Below are positions 40,401-50,171 of a stretch of 64,000 nucleotides of DNA, one piece after another. A program made the position numbers and the translations under genes. Source of the DNA: Prochlorococcus marinus str. MIT 0912 (GTDB lineage: Bacteria > Cyanobacteriota > Cyanobacteriia > PCC-6307 > Cyanobiaceae); the NCBI RefSeq assembly GCF_027359595.1, contig NZ_CP114783.1, positions 744,001 to 808,000 of the forward strand, in the 5' to 3' direction. Every line of letters starts with the position of its first letter. Within the stretch, counting starts at the first letter, position 1. The notes beneath the pieces are model-generated. The model did no database searches, was not told the origin of the DNA, and saw only the letters and a list, made by a program, of their open reading frames with translations.

Positions 40401-41351
40401 TTAAGCCTCTTTTATTTGTTCATTAATGTTTTTATCCCCCCAGAATCTTCTCCTCTGACTTACAAATAGTACGGAAATTAAAACCAAAACCACTCCAATC
40501 CACTGGAGAAGGAAAAGTCTCTCGCCTAACCAAATCCCTCCGGTAATCAAGGCAAATACAGGAGTTAAAAAGGCAAGGGTACTAAAGCTTGTTAATTCTT
40601 TTCGGCTTGCAAACCAAAAAAACAATCCATAGGCAAGTGCGCTACCAAACAAACTTGAATAAGACATCAAAGTCCATTCAAAAACAGACCAATCTGGAAC
40701 TAACGGCCAATTCTTATCGAACACATGCCAGAAGAGAAGAGGAACACTTCCCAAAACCATATGCCATCCAGTTACAGCAACAGGATCACTGTTTCTACAA
40801 GCAAATCGAATCAACACCGTTCCTAAAGCCATCGAGGTAGCTGCGCATATCATCCACACTTCTCCATGACTTAAAAAATTACTTCCTGATTCAAATTTGC
40901 CAAGCAAAAACCAATTCCCTAGCAACTCTGTAGGGACTCCAAGACAAATTATGCCAACCAAGCCAAGCACCAATCCAATCCATCCAATTGGATTTATTGC
41001 ATCGCCAAAGAGAATTCTTGCTAATAAAGCAACCATCAAAGGTTGTGAATCAATAAGAACAGAACCCAAGCCTGCACCAGTTTCCATTAAACCTTTAGCT
41101 AGAAAAATCTGAAAAAGGGTTGCATCAATCAAAGTAAATACTAAAAACCACACCAAATCATCTTTTGAAATATTCCAACTCCTCTTCAAGAAAGGTACCG
41201 AAGCCAATACAACTAGGCCTGCAGGCAAAAGCCTTAGTGAGGCAACTATCTCAGGTCCCGCAGCATTGACCAAAGGTGCCATCGCCGCCATTGAGGTTCC
41301 CCAAAGAGCGAACGGCAAAATCATCAAAAACCAATTCCAAATGACAAACAT
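40401..41351 (-). CDS. EamA/DMT-family transporter
   Basis: A ten-helix protein of the drug/metabolite transporter superfamily, with two EamA repeats. I start at MFVIWNWFLMILPFALWGTS (316 residues) because the longer frame to 41447 adds a polar extension that overlaps sppA. Substrate unknown; family members export amino acids or metabolites. It ends 5 bases before the glycosyltransferase gene downstream. Confidence 0.85.
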   Translation of the reverse strand: MFVIWNWFLMILPFALWGTSMAAMAPLVNAAGPEIVASLRLLPAGLVVLASVPFLKRSWNISKDDLVWFLVFTLIDATLFQIFLAKGLMETGAGLGSVLIDSQPLMVALLARILFGDAINPIGWIGLVLGLVGIICLGVPTELLGNWFLLGKFESGSNFLSHGEVWMICAATSMALGTVLIRFACRNSDPVAVTGWHMVLGSVPLLFWHVFDKNWPLVPDWSVFEWTLMSYSSLFGSALAYGLFFWFASRKELTSFSTLAFLTPVFALITGGIWLGERLFLLQWIGVVLVLISVLFVSQRRRFWGDKNINEQIKEA

Positions 41352-41404
41352 AAGGTCAGAAAGCAATCTCCTTTTTAAGATCAATAAAGTTATGCATGAT
41401 TTGA

Positions 41405-42214
41405 ATGATTTGGCCCTTGAGACGCAAATCCAAAAAGAGGATGGCACGAATCTGTATTGAAGGTCCTATCAATTCAGAAACTCGAAAAAATGTTCTAAAA
41501 GCATTAAAGCAAATCGAGGAAAGAGAGTTCCCAGCCTTGCTACTTCGCATTGATAGTCCTGGTGGAACAGTTGGTGATAGCCAAGAAATCCATAGTGCCC
41601 TCTTGAGACTAAGAGAAAAAGGTTGTCATGTTGTAGCTAGTTTTGGCAATATCTCAGCCTCTGGAGGGGTCTATATAGGAGTAGGTGCTGAAAAAATTGT
41701 TGCCAACCCTGGAACAATAACAGGCTCTATTGGTGTCATTTTAAGAGGGAACAACCTATCCAAATTATTAGAAAAGGTTGGTATTAAATTTGAAACTGTA
41801 AAAAGTGGAATTTATAAAGACATCCTTTCACCTGATCGCCCATTATCAGCTGAAGAGAGAGAACTACTTCAATCCCTTATTGATAGCAGTTATGAACAAT
41901 TTGTTTTAGCAGTTTCAAAAGGAAGAAATTTATCACCAGAAGATGTTAAAAGTTTTGCGGATGGAAGAGTTTTCACTGGAGAGCAAGCTAAAGAGTTTGG
42001 ACTTGTAGATGAAATTGGTGACGAAAATGATGCAAAGTTACTTGCTATTAAAATTGCAAACCTAGATAAAAAAACAAAGCCTATAACCTTTGGTAAAACC
42101 AAAAAGAAATTATTAGGTTTTTTACCAGGAGGGAAATTAATCCACAACCTTATAAATTTATTAAATCTTGAGTTGGAAGGAAATGGACAGATACTTTGGC
42201 TATTCAAGCCATGA
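41405..42214 (+). CDS. sppA: Signal peptide peptidase SppA (short form)
   Basis: A 269-residue serine protease of the SppA S49 family. The nucleophile is S86 in GNISASGGVYI and the general-base lysine is K138 in KSGIYKDIL, the Ser-Lys dyad of the family. It lacks the extra N-terminal domain of long SppA. In cyanobacteria SppA-type proteases degrade signal peptides and light-harvesting proteins at the membrane. The TGA overlaps the aroH start as ATGA. Confidence 0.92.
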   Translation: MIWPLRRKSKKRMARICIEGPINSETRKNVLKALKQIEEREFPALLLRIDSPGGTVGDSQEIHSALLRLREKGCHVVASFGNISASGGVYIGVGAEKIVANPGTITGSIGVILRGNNLSKLLEKVGIKFETVKSGIYKDILSPDRPLSAEERELLQSLIDSSYEQFVLAVSKGRNLSPEDVKSFADGRVFTGEQAKEFGLVDEIGDENDAKLLAIKIANLDKKTKPITFGKTKKKLLGFLPGGKLIHNLINLLNLELEGNGQILWLFKP

Positions 42215-42588
42215 ATTTTCAAAATGAATTCACCTGTCTTTGTGCATTGAGAGGAGCAACGACTTGTGAAAACAACTCTGTTGAGTCAATCACTTTGGCA
42301 GTTGAGGCATTACTAGTTGAATTAGTTTCAAGAAATAATTTGATCCCAGATCAAATTATTTCTGTTACTTTCTCCGTAACATCAGATTTAGATGCTTGTT
42401 TCCCCGCTTCTATTGCCAGAAAAAAAACAGGCTGGGGAAAAGTTGCACTTTTAGATTGCCAGCAAATGTTTGTTAAAGACGACTTATCAAAATGTATTCG
42501 CCTCCTTGCTTACGTTTTTTTACCAAACGATCAAATACCCCAAAATCCTTATCTTGGTAAAGCAAAAAATTTGCGTCCTGATCGATAA
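42211..42588 (+). CDS. aroH: Chorismate mutase, AroH type
   Basis: From the ATG at 42211, 125 residues, the usual length of monofunctional AroH. CALRGATTCENNSVESI carries the active-site arginine and glutamate-containing helix of the family, and FSVTSDLDACFPASIAR is the conserved second block. It converts chorismate to prephenate for phenylalanine and tyrosine synthesis. The start overlaps the stop of sppA, so the two are translationally coupled. Confidence 0.9.
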   Translation: MNFQNEFTCLCALRGATTCENNSVESITLAVEALLVELVSRNNLIPDQIISVTFSVTSDLDACFPASIARKKTGWGKVALLDCQQMFVKDDLSKCIRLLAYVFLPNDQIPQNPYLGKAKNLRPDR

Positions 42589-42635
42589 ATTCAGATTTTT
42601 TTCCAAAGACCGCTTATATTCATTCAATATCTCAA

Positions 42636-42661
42636 AAGTACTTGAATATATTCAAGTACTT
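42636..42661. promoter_or_regulatory. 26-bp perfect palindrome
   Basis: Each 13-base half, AAGTACTTGAATA, is followed by its exact reverse complement without a spacer. No T-run follows on either strand, so it is not a standard terminator. It lies 48 bases after aroH and 24 before the DUF2808 start: an operator, or a hairpin in the leader. Confidence 0.5.
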
Positions 42662-42684
42662 AAAATTACTTAAAAATTCAAGTT

Positions 42685-43260
42685 ATGTTCAAGAAAAAAT
42701 TGTTTTCAACCTTCAAGAAAAGTTTTTTTATTGGATTTTCAGCTTTTTTATTTGGAACAGGGGCTTATATTTTAGCTCCAAAAGCTTCAGCATCGCCAGG
42801 ATTCTTTGAATACCAATGGGATCCTGAGCCAGGATATAAAAGACTTAAATATTATCAATCCTCCTCTAAAAGGAATGAAAGATCGACTTATTACTTCTTC
42901 CTAAGGGGGATAGAAAGAAAAGAAGACATTGAAAAATTAACGATTGCAGTCCCTGATTATTTTGAAGCAAAAATCAAAACAAAAAATTTAAGCCTCTGTA
43001 AAGTAAAAGTTGGTGGATATACCGCGAGGACTCGATGTTTAAAGAACATTCCTTCTCTAATTAAAGTTAATGATAAACAAACTATTATTGAAATCTACCC
43101 AGAAAAAGCCATTCCAAACAACAAGGATAATTACGCTGTAGTAATGAAAGTATTCAATCCCAGAAAAAGAGGTATGTTTCAAATCCAAGCTCTATCTCAA
43201 AAAGGTGGTGACATTCCTATCTCAACATATTTAGGAACTTGGAACATAGATGTACAGTGA
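42685..43260 (+). CDS. DUF2808 family exported protein
   Basis: A 191-residue protein with an N-terminal signal peptide or anchor (FFIGFSAFLFGTGAYI) and a beta-rich domain typical of DUF2808, a cyanobacterial family of unknown function: WDPEPGYKRLKYYQSS, LTIAVPDYFEAKI and NYAVVMKVFNPRKRGMFQI. It probably acts outside the cytoplasmic membrane. A perfect 26-bp palindrome lies just upstream. Confidence 0.8.
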   Translation: MFKKKLFSTFKKSFFIGFSAFLFGTGAYILAPKASASPGFFEYQWDPEPGYKRLKYYQSSSKRNERSTYYFFLRGIERKEDIEKLTIAVPDYFEAKIKTKNLSLCKVKVGGYTARTRCLKNIPSLIKVNDKQTIIEIYPEKAIPNNKDNYAVVMKVFNPRKRGMFQIQALSQKGGDIPISTYLGTWNIDVQ

Positions 43261-43309
43261 ACTGATAAATTAACCTTTATATCTAACTCCAATACGAGCA
43301 TAAATAGAA

Positions 43310-43447
43310 ATGACAAAAAGGACCTTTGGAGGAACTAGTAGAAAAAGGAAAAGAGTTTCTGGTTTCAGAGTGAGAATGAGATCTCATACTGGAAGGAGAG
43401 TTGTAAGAACCCGTAGAAAACGTGGAAGAGCTCGTTTGACTGTCTAA
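43310..43447 (+). CDS. rpmH: 50S ribosomal protein L34
   Basis: A 45-residue, very basic protein, [20 protein letters not shown] at the start and [12 protein letters not shown] at the end, the complete L34 sequence. It precedes rnpA, the PH-domain protein and yidC, the widespread rpmH-rnpA-yidC arrangement. Confidence 0.97.
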   Translation: MTKRTFGGTSRKRKRVSGFRVRMRSHTGRRVVRTRRKRGRARLTV

Positions 43448-43494
43448 CAAAAGGCTCTCAAATAAAAAGACACTTACACCAAAAGTTTCTTCTA

Positions 43495-43881
43495 ATGGTT
43501 TTGCCAAAACACATGCGACTCAAGGGTCATAGATGTTTTGACTTCATCTATAGAGAAGGGGAAAGGTTCTACAGCCCTTCAATGGTTTTAAGAGTTACAA
43601 AGGCAAATACAAAACTTCAAGTTAGAGGAATTAACTCAAATTTAAGTCCCTCTATAAAATGTGCCATATCAATTAGCAATAAAGTAAGCAAAAGATCAGT
43701 TATAAGGAATAAGCTTCGACGGTTATTCCACCATCATTTGTCATGCAGACTTTCTAAAATAGAATGTGTGGATGAAGTTTGGGCTTTTATCTCCTTGAAA
43801 CCCTCCTGCATAAAAAACTCCAACAGAGATCTGTTGAAAGAATGTGACAAACTACTCATTAAGGCTGGAATAACAAAATGA
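43495..43881 (+). CDS. rnpA: Ribonuclease P protein component
   Basis: A 128-residue basic protein. The RNA-binding signature is SNKVSKRSVIRNKLRRLF (the RNR motif of RnpA), and the N-terminal LKGHRCFDFIYREGERF matches the family. It assists the RNA subunit in 5' maturation of tRNAs. The stop overlaps the start of the next gene by 4 bases. Confidence 0.94.
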   Translation: MVLPKHMRLKGHRCFDFIYREGERFYSPSMVLRVTKANTKLQVRGINSNLSPSIKCAISISNKVSKRSVIRNKLRRLFHHHLSCRLSKIECVDEVWAFISLKPSCIKNSNRDLLKECDKLLIKAGITK

Positions 43882-44288
43882 CAAATAGTCTCAACGAAGA
43901 CATTTTTTACGAAGGTGGTCCCGCAAGCGGTGATCTAATAATTAATTTAATGGCTGGGATAACACTTATTGGGTTACCTTTTACTTTCGGAGCCTTAGTT
44001 AGAGCATTGTGGGTTAGATACAAGATAACTACTCGTAGAATATCTGTTACAGGTGGATGGTTAGGCCGTGATAAGACTCAAGTTGTTTATAGTCAAATTT
44101 CTGAGATCAGAGCCATTCCAAGAGGATTAGGATCTTACGGTGATATGGTTTTAGTTCTTAAAGATGGCGCTCGACTTGAGATGAGATCACTTCCAAACTT
44201 TCGAGAAACTGAAACTTACATTCTAGAAAAAATAGAAAAATCACCTGCAAATAAACTCGATAAAGAGGTTCAAGGCTTTTCAAACTAA
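43878..44288 (+). CDS. PH domain-containing membrane protein
   Basis: A 136-residue protein with two hydrophobic stretches (about 20-48), then a bacterial PH-like domain: YKITTRRISVTGGWLGRDKT, QVVYSQISEIR and VLKDGARLEMRSLPNF. In cyanobacteria this gene commonly lies between rnpA and yidC, so a role near membrane-protein insertion is plausible but unproven. Overlaps rnpA by 4 bases. Confidence 0.85.
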   Translation: MTNSLNEDIFYEGGPASGDLIINLMAGITLIGLPFTFGALVRALWVRYKITTRRISVTGGWLGRDKTQVVYSQISEIRAIPRGLGSYGDMVLVLKDGARLEMRSLPNFRETETYILEKIEKSPANKLDKEVQGFSN

Positions 44289-44372
44289 TGAGCCCATACA
44301 AAAATGTGAGACAAGATCACATCTTCTAAGGCAAACTGGCCTAACAAACTCAAACCTTCTTCCTTAATAACC

Positions 44373-45521
44373 GTGATCGGGTACATCTCCGACAATCTAC
44401 TTATCCCGATCCTAGATTTTTTCTACGGATTAGTTCCAAGTTATGGATTAGCCATTGTCGCGTTAACAATCGTTATCCGCTTAGCACTTTTCCCTCTTAG
44501 TGCTGGTTCTATCAGAAGCGCGAGAAGAATGAAGATAGCTCAACCTGTAATGCAAAAAAGACAGGCTGAGATCAAAAGCCGCTATGCAAGTAACCCTCAA
44601 AAACAACAGGAAGAATTAGGCAAATTAATGGGTGAATTTGGAAGTCCCTTGGCTGGTTGCCTTCCTCTTCTTGTTCAAATGCCTATACTTTTTGCATTAT
44701 TCGCAACTTTGAGAGGATCACCTTTTGCTGATGTACCTTATCTAGTCAACATAAAAGTTTTACCGTCAGATCAAATAGCTGCTGTTGAACCTAAACCCTT
44801 TAAAACGGCCAAGCACTCCATATTTATAACTGAAAAAAATCATTTCCCTGTTATTGCATCTCTTCCAGGTGGCACAAAAATCGGTTCGGGTGATTCAGTA
44901 AAAATTAATTTACAAACGATGAGTGGAGATTCATATGTCAACGAATTACAGAAATATGAGAATGGATCAAAATTTTCTCCTTCTTGGAAAGTCACTAAAG
45001 GCGAAGAATTTGTAAAAGTATCCTCTGATGGGACTGTGAGTGCTCTTAATCCTGGCGACGCTACTGTTGAAGCAAAGATCCCTGGACTAGCAGCTAAAAG
45101 CGGTTTCTTGTTTATAAAAGCATTAGGTAATGTTGGCTTTTATGTAGATGGAGCAATTCATTGGGATATTGCCATTCTAGTAGCAGGTTTCGGACTAACA
45201 CTTGTGATTTCTCAGGTTCTCTCTGGAAGAGGAATGCCTGTAAACAAGCAACAATCAACTGCAAATAAAATCACACCGGTAATGATTACTGGAATGTTTT
45301 TATTCTTCCCTTTGCCTGCTGGTGTTTTGCTATACATGGTCATAGCAAATATTTTTCAAGGGTTACAAACATTTCTGCTTAGCAGAGAATCTCTACCAGA
45401 CAATTTACAAAAGATACTTGACGATCAACTTAAACAGCAAGATAAACCTGCTGTTTCTGTCACTTCAGAGTTAATCTCTGATTCCGACAGATTACCCTTT
45501 GAACCAAAAAGCAATAAATAA
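44373..45521 (+). CDS. yidC: Membrane protein insertase YidC/Alb3
   Basis: A 382-residue Oxa1/YidC/Alb3 insertase. The first conserved helix ([20 protein letters not shown]) carries the arginine of the hydrophilic groove; [20 protein letters not shown], the terminal [12 protein letters not shown] and [20 protein letters not shown] complete the family core. A roughly 100-residue external domain between the second and third core helices includes a Big_2-like repeat ([20 protein letters not shown]). It inserts thylakoid and plasma-membrane proteins with or without SecYEG. Confidence 0.93.
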   Translation: MIGYISDNLLIPILDFFYGLVPSYGLAIVALTIVIRLALFPLSAGSIRSARRMKIAQPVMQKRQAEIKSRYASNPQKQQEELGKLMGEFGSPLAGCLPLLVQMPILFALFATLRGSPFADVPYLVNIKVLPSDQIAAVEPKPFKTAKHSIFITEKNHFPVIASLPGGTKIGSGDSVKINLQTMSGDSYVNELQKYENGSKFSPSWKVTKGEEFVKVSSDGTVSALNPGDATVEAKIPGLAAKSGFLFIKALGNVGFYVDGAIHWDIAILVAGFGLTLVISQVLSGRGMPVNKQQSTANKITPVMITGMFLFFPLPAGVLLYMVIANIFQGLQTFLLSRESLPDNLQKILDDQLKQQDKPAVSVTSELISDSDRLPFEPKSNK

Positions 45522-45576
45522 TTTTGGAACAACTTATTATGTGAATTCAGACTTATCCAGATCAAATCTATAACTG

Positions 45577-47055
45577 ATGTCTAATTGGGACGAACAACTT
45601 GATTTACTAATTCGAGCAAGAACTCCAATTATTTGGATAAGAAGTAATGAAGAAGAAAGAGTTGAAACCCTTTTAAGAAATTCTACAAAAAGGCTTTCTC
45701 CAAGAAGACTTGCAACTTGGGATTACATAGAAGGAATTAGTAATATTCTAAATTCCAATAATATTGGTTCTAGACAACCAATGGCAGTACTTGAATGGCT
45801 CAAAAAACTGGATGAAAGTTCTCCAACCATCCTTTTGTTAAAAGATTTCCATCATTTCTGTGAAGATCCCGGAATTCTAAGAATGCTAAAAAATTTAACC
45901 ATAAATCTTCGTTCAAAGCCTCATTCAATAATTATTAGTTCTGGGTTATGGAGCCCATCAAATGATTTAGAAGAAGACCTAACGATTCTTGATCTACCAC
46001 TACCAAAGGAACATGAAATCAAGACACTTTTATCAAATATTTCTGACGCTAGTAATTCTCAATTAGACGAAATCGTTTTAAAGGAACTTACAAATGCATG
46101 CGGGGGGTTAAGTGAAGCCAGGATCCGTAAAGTAGCCGCTAGGGCTCTTGCCCAAAGAGGTCAAATTGGCAGAGAAGATTTAATAGAAGTACTTGAAGAG
46201 AAACGCCAATCTATTGCTCGTAGCGAAGTACTGGAATATTGCAAAACAAATAAATCTCCAAATGATGTTGGTGGTTTACAAATATTGAAAGATTGGTTGA
46301 ACCAAAGGAAACAAGCCTTCTCCGAAGAAGCAAAAGATTTTGGATTGCCTTTACCTAAAGGGGTTTTACTTGTAGGCCCTCAAGGTACAGGAAAAACTCT
46401 GGTAGCGAAAGCAATAGCAAATAGTTGGTCTATGCCCTTACTAAGACTTGATGTAGGGAGATTATTTGCAGGCTTAGTCGGAGCCAGTGAAGCACGGACA
46501 AGAGAAACCATTCAGAGAGCTGAAGCTATGGCCCCTTGCATATTGTGGATTGACGAAATTGACAAAGCTTTTGGTGGAGATGGTAGAAGTGACGGAGGAA
46601 CGAGTCAAAGAGTACTTGCAAATATTCTTACTTGGATGTCAGAGAAAACTTCTTCTGTTTTTCTTGTGGCAACTGCAAATGGAATAGATAAACTTCCTGC
46701 TGAGCTAATGAGGAAAGGAAGATTTGATGAAATTTTCATGTTGGAATTACCCTCTAGAAACGAAAGACATACCATTCTTGAACTACATATTCAAAAACGA
46801 AGACCTAATTTAAATATTGATTTAAATGCTGCTGTCGATAGAACAGAGGGATTTTCTGGTGCCGAATTAGAACAATCTGTTATTGAGGCAATGTACTTTG
46901 CATTTGCAGAGGGAAGAGAACTTGTTGAAGGTGATTTAATTCTCGCTACAAGTCAACTAGTGCCCTTATCTAGAACAGCAAGAGAACAACTTGAATCTTT
47001 AAGAGAATGGGCATCTAGCGGAAGAGCAAGATCTTCTTCTCCAAAACTTTTTTAG
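45577..47055 (+). CDS. ycf46: AAA+ ATPase Ycf46
   Basis: A 492-residue AAA+ protein with the N-terminal domain typical of Ycf46 (LIRARTPIIWIRSNEEERVE). Walker A is GPQGTGKTLVAKAI, Walker B is ILWIDEIDKAF, and the arginine-finger region reads ELMRKGRFDE. Ycf46 has been linked to carbon dioxide uptake and photosynthesis regulation in cyanobacteria; the molecular role is unsettled. It follows yidC by 55 bases. Confidence 0.92.
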   Translation: MSNWDEQLDLLIRARTPIIWIRSNEEERVETLLRNSTKRLSPRRLATWDYIEGISNILNSNNIGSRQPMAVLEWLKKLDESSPTILLLKDFHHFCEDPGILRMLKNLTINLRSKPHSIIISSGLWSPSNDLEEDLTILDLPLPKEHEIKTLLSNISDASNSQLDEIVLKELTNACGGLSEARIRKVAARALAQRGQIGREDLIEVLEEKRQSIARSEVLEYCKTNKSPNDVGGLQILKDWLNQRKQAFSEEAKDFGLPLPKGVLLVGPQGTGKTLVAKAIANSWSMPLLRLDVGRLFAGLVGASEARTRETIQRAEAMAPCILWIDEIDKAFGGDGRSDGGTSQRVLANILTWMSEKTSSVFLVATANGIDKLPAELMRKGRFDEIFMLELPSRNERHTILELHIQKRRPNLNIDLNAAVDRTEGFSGAELEQSVIEAMYFAFAEGRELVEGDLILATSQLVPLSRTAREQLESLREWASSGRARSSSPKLF

Positions 47056-47178
47056 AATTTTTCTGTTGTTTTTATTTAATTTAATCAAAAAAGCCCTTTA
47101 TTTAGTTGAGTTTAACTAGCGTGATTTTTTTTAGGAACAATTAACGATTAGGCTAAAATGACTTTTAAAATTTAGATA

Positions 47179-48459
47179 GTGATAGACCAGAGACTATTAA
47201 GAGAAAATCCTAATTTAATTTCAGAAGGGCTTAAATCAAGAGGAATGGATGTTGATCTAGCACCTCTTCAAAAATTCTGCAAAGATCTTAAAGAGCTTGA
47301 AGAGAAAAGAAGTTCTTTACAAGCTCAGGGGAATTCCATTGGGAAAGAGGTTGGTCAAAAGATAAAACAAGGTCTTTCTCAAGATTCTGAAGAGATTTCA
47401 AATCTTAGAATTAAGGGAAATCAAATCAAAAAACAAGTTGGAATTATTGAAGAGGAAGAAAAATCGATTTCAAATAAATTAAATGAACAAATCCTTTGCT
47501 TACCAAACCTTCCTGCAAAGAATTCTCTTAAAGGAAACAGCGAGAAAGATAATAAGGAAATAAGAAGATGGGGAGAACCAATTTCAGAAAATAATTCAAA
47601 AGAACATTGGGAAATTGCTAATCAATTAAACCTTTGGGATAGTGAAAGATCTTCGGTAATAGCAAAAAGTCGATTTGTAACCCTTTTCAAACAAGCAGCA
47701 AAACTTGAGAGATCTCTTATAAATTTCATGCTTGATTTACATGTCAAAAAAGGATATATAGAAGTTCTTCCTCCAGCTCTTGTAAACAAAGCTAGTCTTA
47801 CTGGGTCTGGACAGTTACCCAAATTTGCTGAGGAAAGTTTTCGATGTGCTGATGATGATTTATGGCTGACTCCAACTGCTGAAGTTCCAATAACATCTCT
47901 CCATCGTGGCGAGATCATCTCGAAAGATTTGCTGCCATTAAGATATGTGGCTTATAGTCCATGTTTCAGAAGAGAAGCTGGTAGTTACGGTAGGGATACG
48001 AGAGGTCTAATCAGACTTCATCAATTCAATAAAGTAGAACTATATTGGTTTTCTATTCCGGAAAAATCTGAAGAAGCTTTAGAGCAAATAACATCTGATG
48101 CAGAATCTGTTTTACAAGCGCTTGAACTACCTTACCGAGTAGTTGAGCTTTGCACGGGAGACTTAGGTTTCTCAGCAAAAAAAACTTATGATTTGGAGGT
48201 CTGGCTTCCAGGTGCAAATACTTTTAGAGAAATATCAAGTTGTAGTAATTGTGGAGATTTTCAAGCTAGACGTTCCTCAATACGAACAAAAGATAACAAT
48301 AAAAAAAATATACTTTTGCATACTTTAAATGGAAGTGGATTGGCGATAGGGCGCACTATGGCTGCGATTTTGGAAAATGGTCAACAATCTGATGGAAGTA
48401 TCAATTTACCAAAAGCCTTAATACCTTACTTCGGTTCGAACAAATTACAGCCAGAATAA
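47179..48459 (+). CDS. serS: Seryl-tRNA synthetase
   Basis: A 426-residue class-II aminoacyl-tRNA synthetase starting at GTG. The N-terminal helical arm (about 30-100) is the coiled coil that grips the tRNA-Ser long arm; motif 2 is YVAYSPCFRREAGSYGRDTR and motif 3 is NGSGLAIGRTMAAILEN. Length and order match SerRS. A tRNA-Ser gene is elsewhere in the window (10527). Confidence 0.97.
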   Translation: MIDQRLLRENPNLISEGLKSRGMDVDLAPLQKFCKDLKELEEKRSSLQAQGNSIGKEVGQKIKQGLSQDSEEISNLRIKGNQIKKQVGIIEEEEKSISNKLNEQILCLPNLPAKNSLKGNSEKDNKEIRRWGEPISENNSKEHWEIANQLNLWDSERSSVIAKSRFVTLFKQAAKLERSLINFMLDLHVKKGYIEVLPPALVNKASLTGSGQLPKFAEESFRCADDDLWLTPTAEVPITSLHRGEIISKDLLPLRYVAYSPCFRREAGSYGRDTRGLIRLHQFNKVELYWFSIPEKSEEALEQITSDAESVLQALELPYRVVELCTGDLGFSAKKTYDLEVWLPGANTFREISSCSNCGDFQARRSSIRTKDNNKKNILLHTLNGSGLAIGRTMAAILENGQQSDGSINLPKALIPYFGSNKLQPE

Positions 48460-48478
48460 CTCAATCAAAATCTAATTA

Positions 48479-49564
48479 ATGAACGTTCTCTTATCTATAG
48501 CTGTACTTGGCCTTCTGATTTTTTTTCATGAATCTGGTCATTTTTTAGCAGCAGTGTTTCAAAAAATCAAAGTCAGTGGGTTTTCAATTGGCTTTGGACC
48601 GGCTCTTATGAAAAAGGAAATAAATGGAATTACTTATTCACTTAGATCTCTTCCTTTAGGTGGATTCGTGTCCTTTCCTGATGAAGAATCTGATTCACTA
48701 GTTCAACCCAATGATCCAGATCTTTTAAAAAATAGACCAATTCACCAAAGGGCAATTGTTATTTCAGCGGGTGTAATAGCAAATTTATTACTTGCTTGGA
48801 TAGTACTTGTTGGTCAAGCAAGCTTTGTAGGAATTCCTAATCAACCTGAGCCAGGTGTAATAATAATGGGTATACAGCCAGATGAACCAGCTTTTAATTC
48901 AGGATTAGTTGCTGGAGATCGAATAATGAGAGTGAACGGTCAAGAGTTAGGAAGCGGAAAAGAGGGGATTATGAATTTAGTTAATATTATTCAAAAATCA
49001 TCTGGTGAAGAATTACTTTTTGAAAGAGTTAATGAAGGAGAAAGTGAGACCGTTTCTATTATCCCAATCGAAAACGAAGGCAATGGAAGAATAGGAGCTC
49101 AACTGCAACCAAATCTTCCAAATGAAGTATCGAAAGCAAAAAATATCGGTGAAATACTTAATAGCTCAAATTCACAATTTTATGAATTACTTAGTCGAAC
49201 AGTTATTGGTTATAAAAGTTTAATTACTAATTTTTCTTCAACTGCTCAGCAGTTAAGTGGGCCAGTCAAAATTGTTGAAATTGGTGCTCAGCTTTCAGAG
49301 CAAGGGGGTTCAGGTCTAGTACTATTTTCTGCCTTGGTTTCAATTAATCTTGCAGTTCTAAACTCGTTACCATTGCCGCTTCTTGATGGAGGACAACTTG
49401 TTCTTCTAATTCTAGAGAGTATCCGTGGGAAGCCTGTTCCTGAAAAAATTCAATTAGCTTTTATGCAATCTGGATTTGTTTTACTTGTAGGACTAAGTGT
49501 TGTTTTGATAATCCGTGATACAACTCAGCTATCTTTGGTTCAACAGTTTGTTCACAGGCAATAA
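48479..49564 (+). CDS. rseP: Site-2 intramembrane protease RseP
   Basis: A 361-residue membrane metalloprotease. The zinc motif HESGH is at residues 17-21 in the first helix, a PDZ domain follows (about 115-200, GVIIMGIQPDEPAFNSGLVAGDR), and the C-terminal NSLPLPLLDGGQ contains the third ligand aspartate. Homologues cut anti-sigma factors or signal peptides within the membrane. It follows serS by 19 bases. Confidence 0.94.
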   Translation: MNVLLSIAVLGLLIFFHESGHFLAAVFQKIKVSGFSIGFGPALMKKEINGITYSLRSLPLGGFVSFPDEESDSLVQPNDPDLLKNRPIHQRAIVISAGVIANLLLAWIVLVGQASFVGIPNQPEPGVIIMGIQPDEPAFNSGLVAGDRIMRVNGQELGSGKEGIMNLVNIIQKSSGEELLFERVNEGESETVSIIPIENEGNGRIGAQLQPNLPNEVSKAKNIGEILNSSNSQFYELLSRTVIGYKSLITNFSSTAQQLSGPVKIVEIGAQLSEQGGSGLVLFSALVSINLAVLNSLPLPLLDGGQLVLLILESIRGKPVPEKIQLAFMQSGFVLLVGLSVVLIIRDTTQLSLVQQFVHRQ

Positions 49565-49684
49565 CCTAAAACAATTGAAGATTAAAAGTTAAAAAAATAA
49601 TTTGAAAATAAATATCTTGCAATTCCTTAAAACAATCAGACAAGGAGTTAAAATGTGTATGAAATGAGTTAAATAAGCCCCTTA

Positions 49685-49987
49685 ATGGCCAAAAAGTCAA
49701 TGATAGCGCGTGATGTAAAGCGCAAAAAACTTGTAGAAAGGTACGCAGCTAAGCGTAAAACTCTTATTGATTCGTTCAAATCAGCAAAAGACCCCATGGA
49801 AAGACTAGAAATCCATAGGAAGATTCAAGCTTTGCCAAGAAATTGTGCCCCAAATAGAATTAGGAATCGTTGTTGGGCGACTGGGAAACCTAGAGGAGTT
49901 TATAGAGATTTCGGCCTATGCAGAAATCAACTTAGATCGAGAGCTCATAACGGAGAATTGCCTGGAGTAGTAAAATCAAGTTGGTAA
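49685..49987 (+). CDS. rpsN: 30S ribosomal protein S14
   Basis: A 100-residue S14 of the zinc-free type: [20 protein letters not shown] at the start and [20 protein letters not shown] before the conserved [15 protein letters not shown] good hairpin terminator follows. Confidence 0.97.
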   Translation: MAKKSMIARDVKRKKLVERYAAKRKTLIDSFKSAKDPMERLEIHRKIQALPRNCAPNRIRNRCWATGKPRGVYRDFGLCRNQLRSRAHNGELPGVVKSSW

Positions 49988-50016
49988 AAACTAACAGAAA
50001 TTTGATTTATACCATT

Positions 50017-50050
50017 AAGTGGGAAAGATCATATCTCCCACTTTTTTTTT
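50017..50050 (+). terminator. Terminator after rpsN
   Basis: AAGTGGGA and TCCCACTT pair around a short loop and run into nine T, 30 bases past the rpsN stop. Confidence 0.88.
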
Positions 50051-50171
50051 AGTTTTATAGTTTCAGTAATTGTCGTAAATATTTCCTATAGGAAACAAAT
50101 CTATCGAGATTTTTACTCAATTAGTCCCATTAAGTGTAAGAATGTCTAAAGACAAAAAGCTATAAAGTAAC

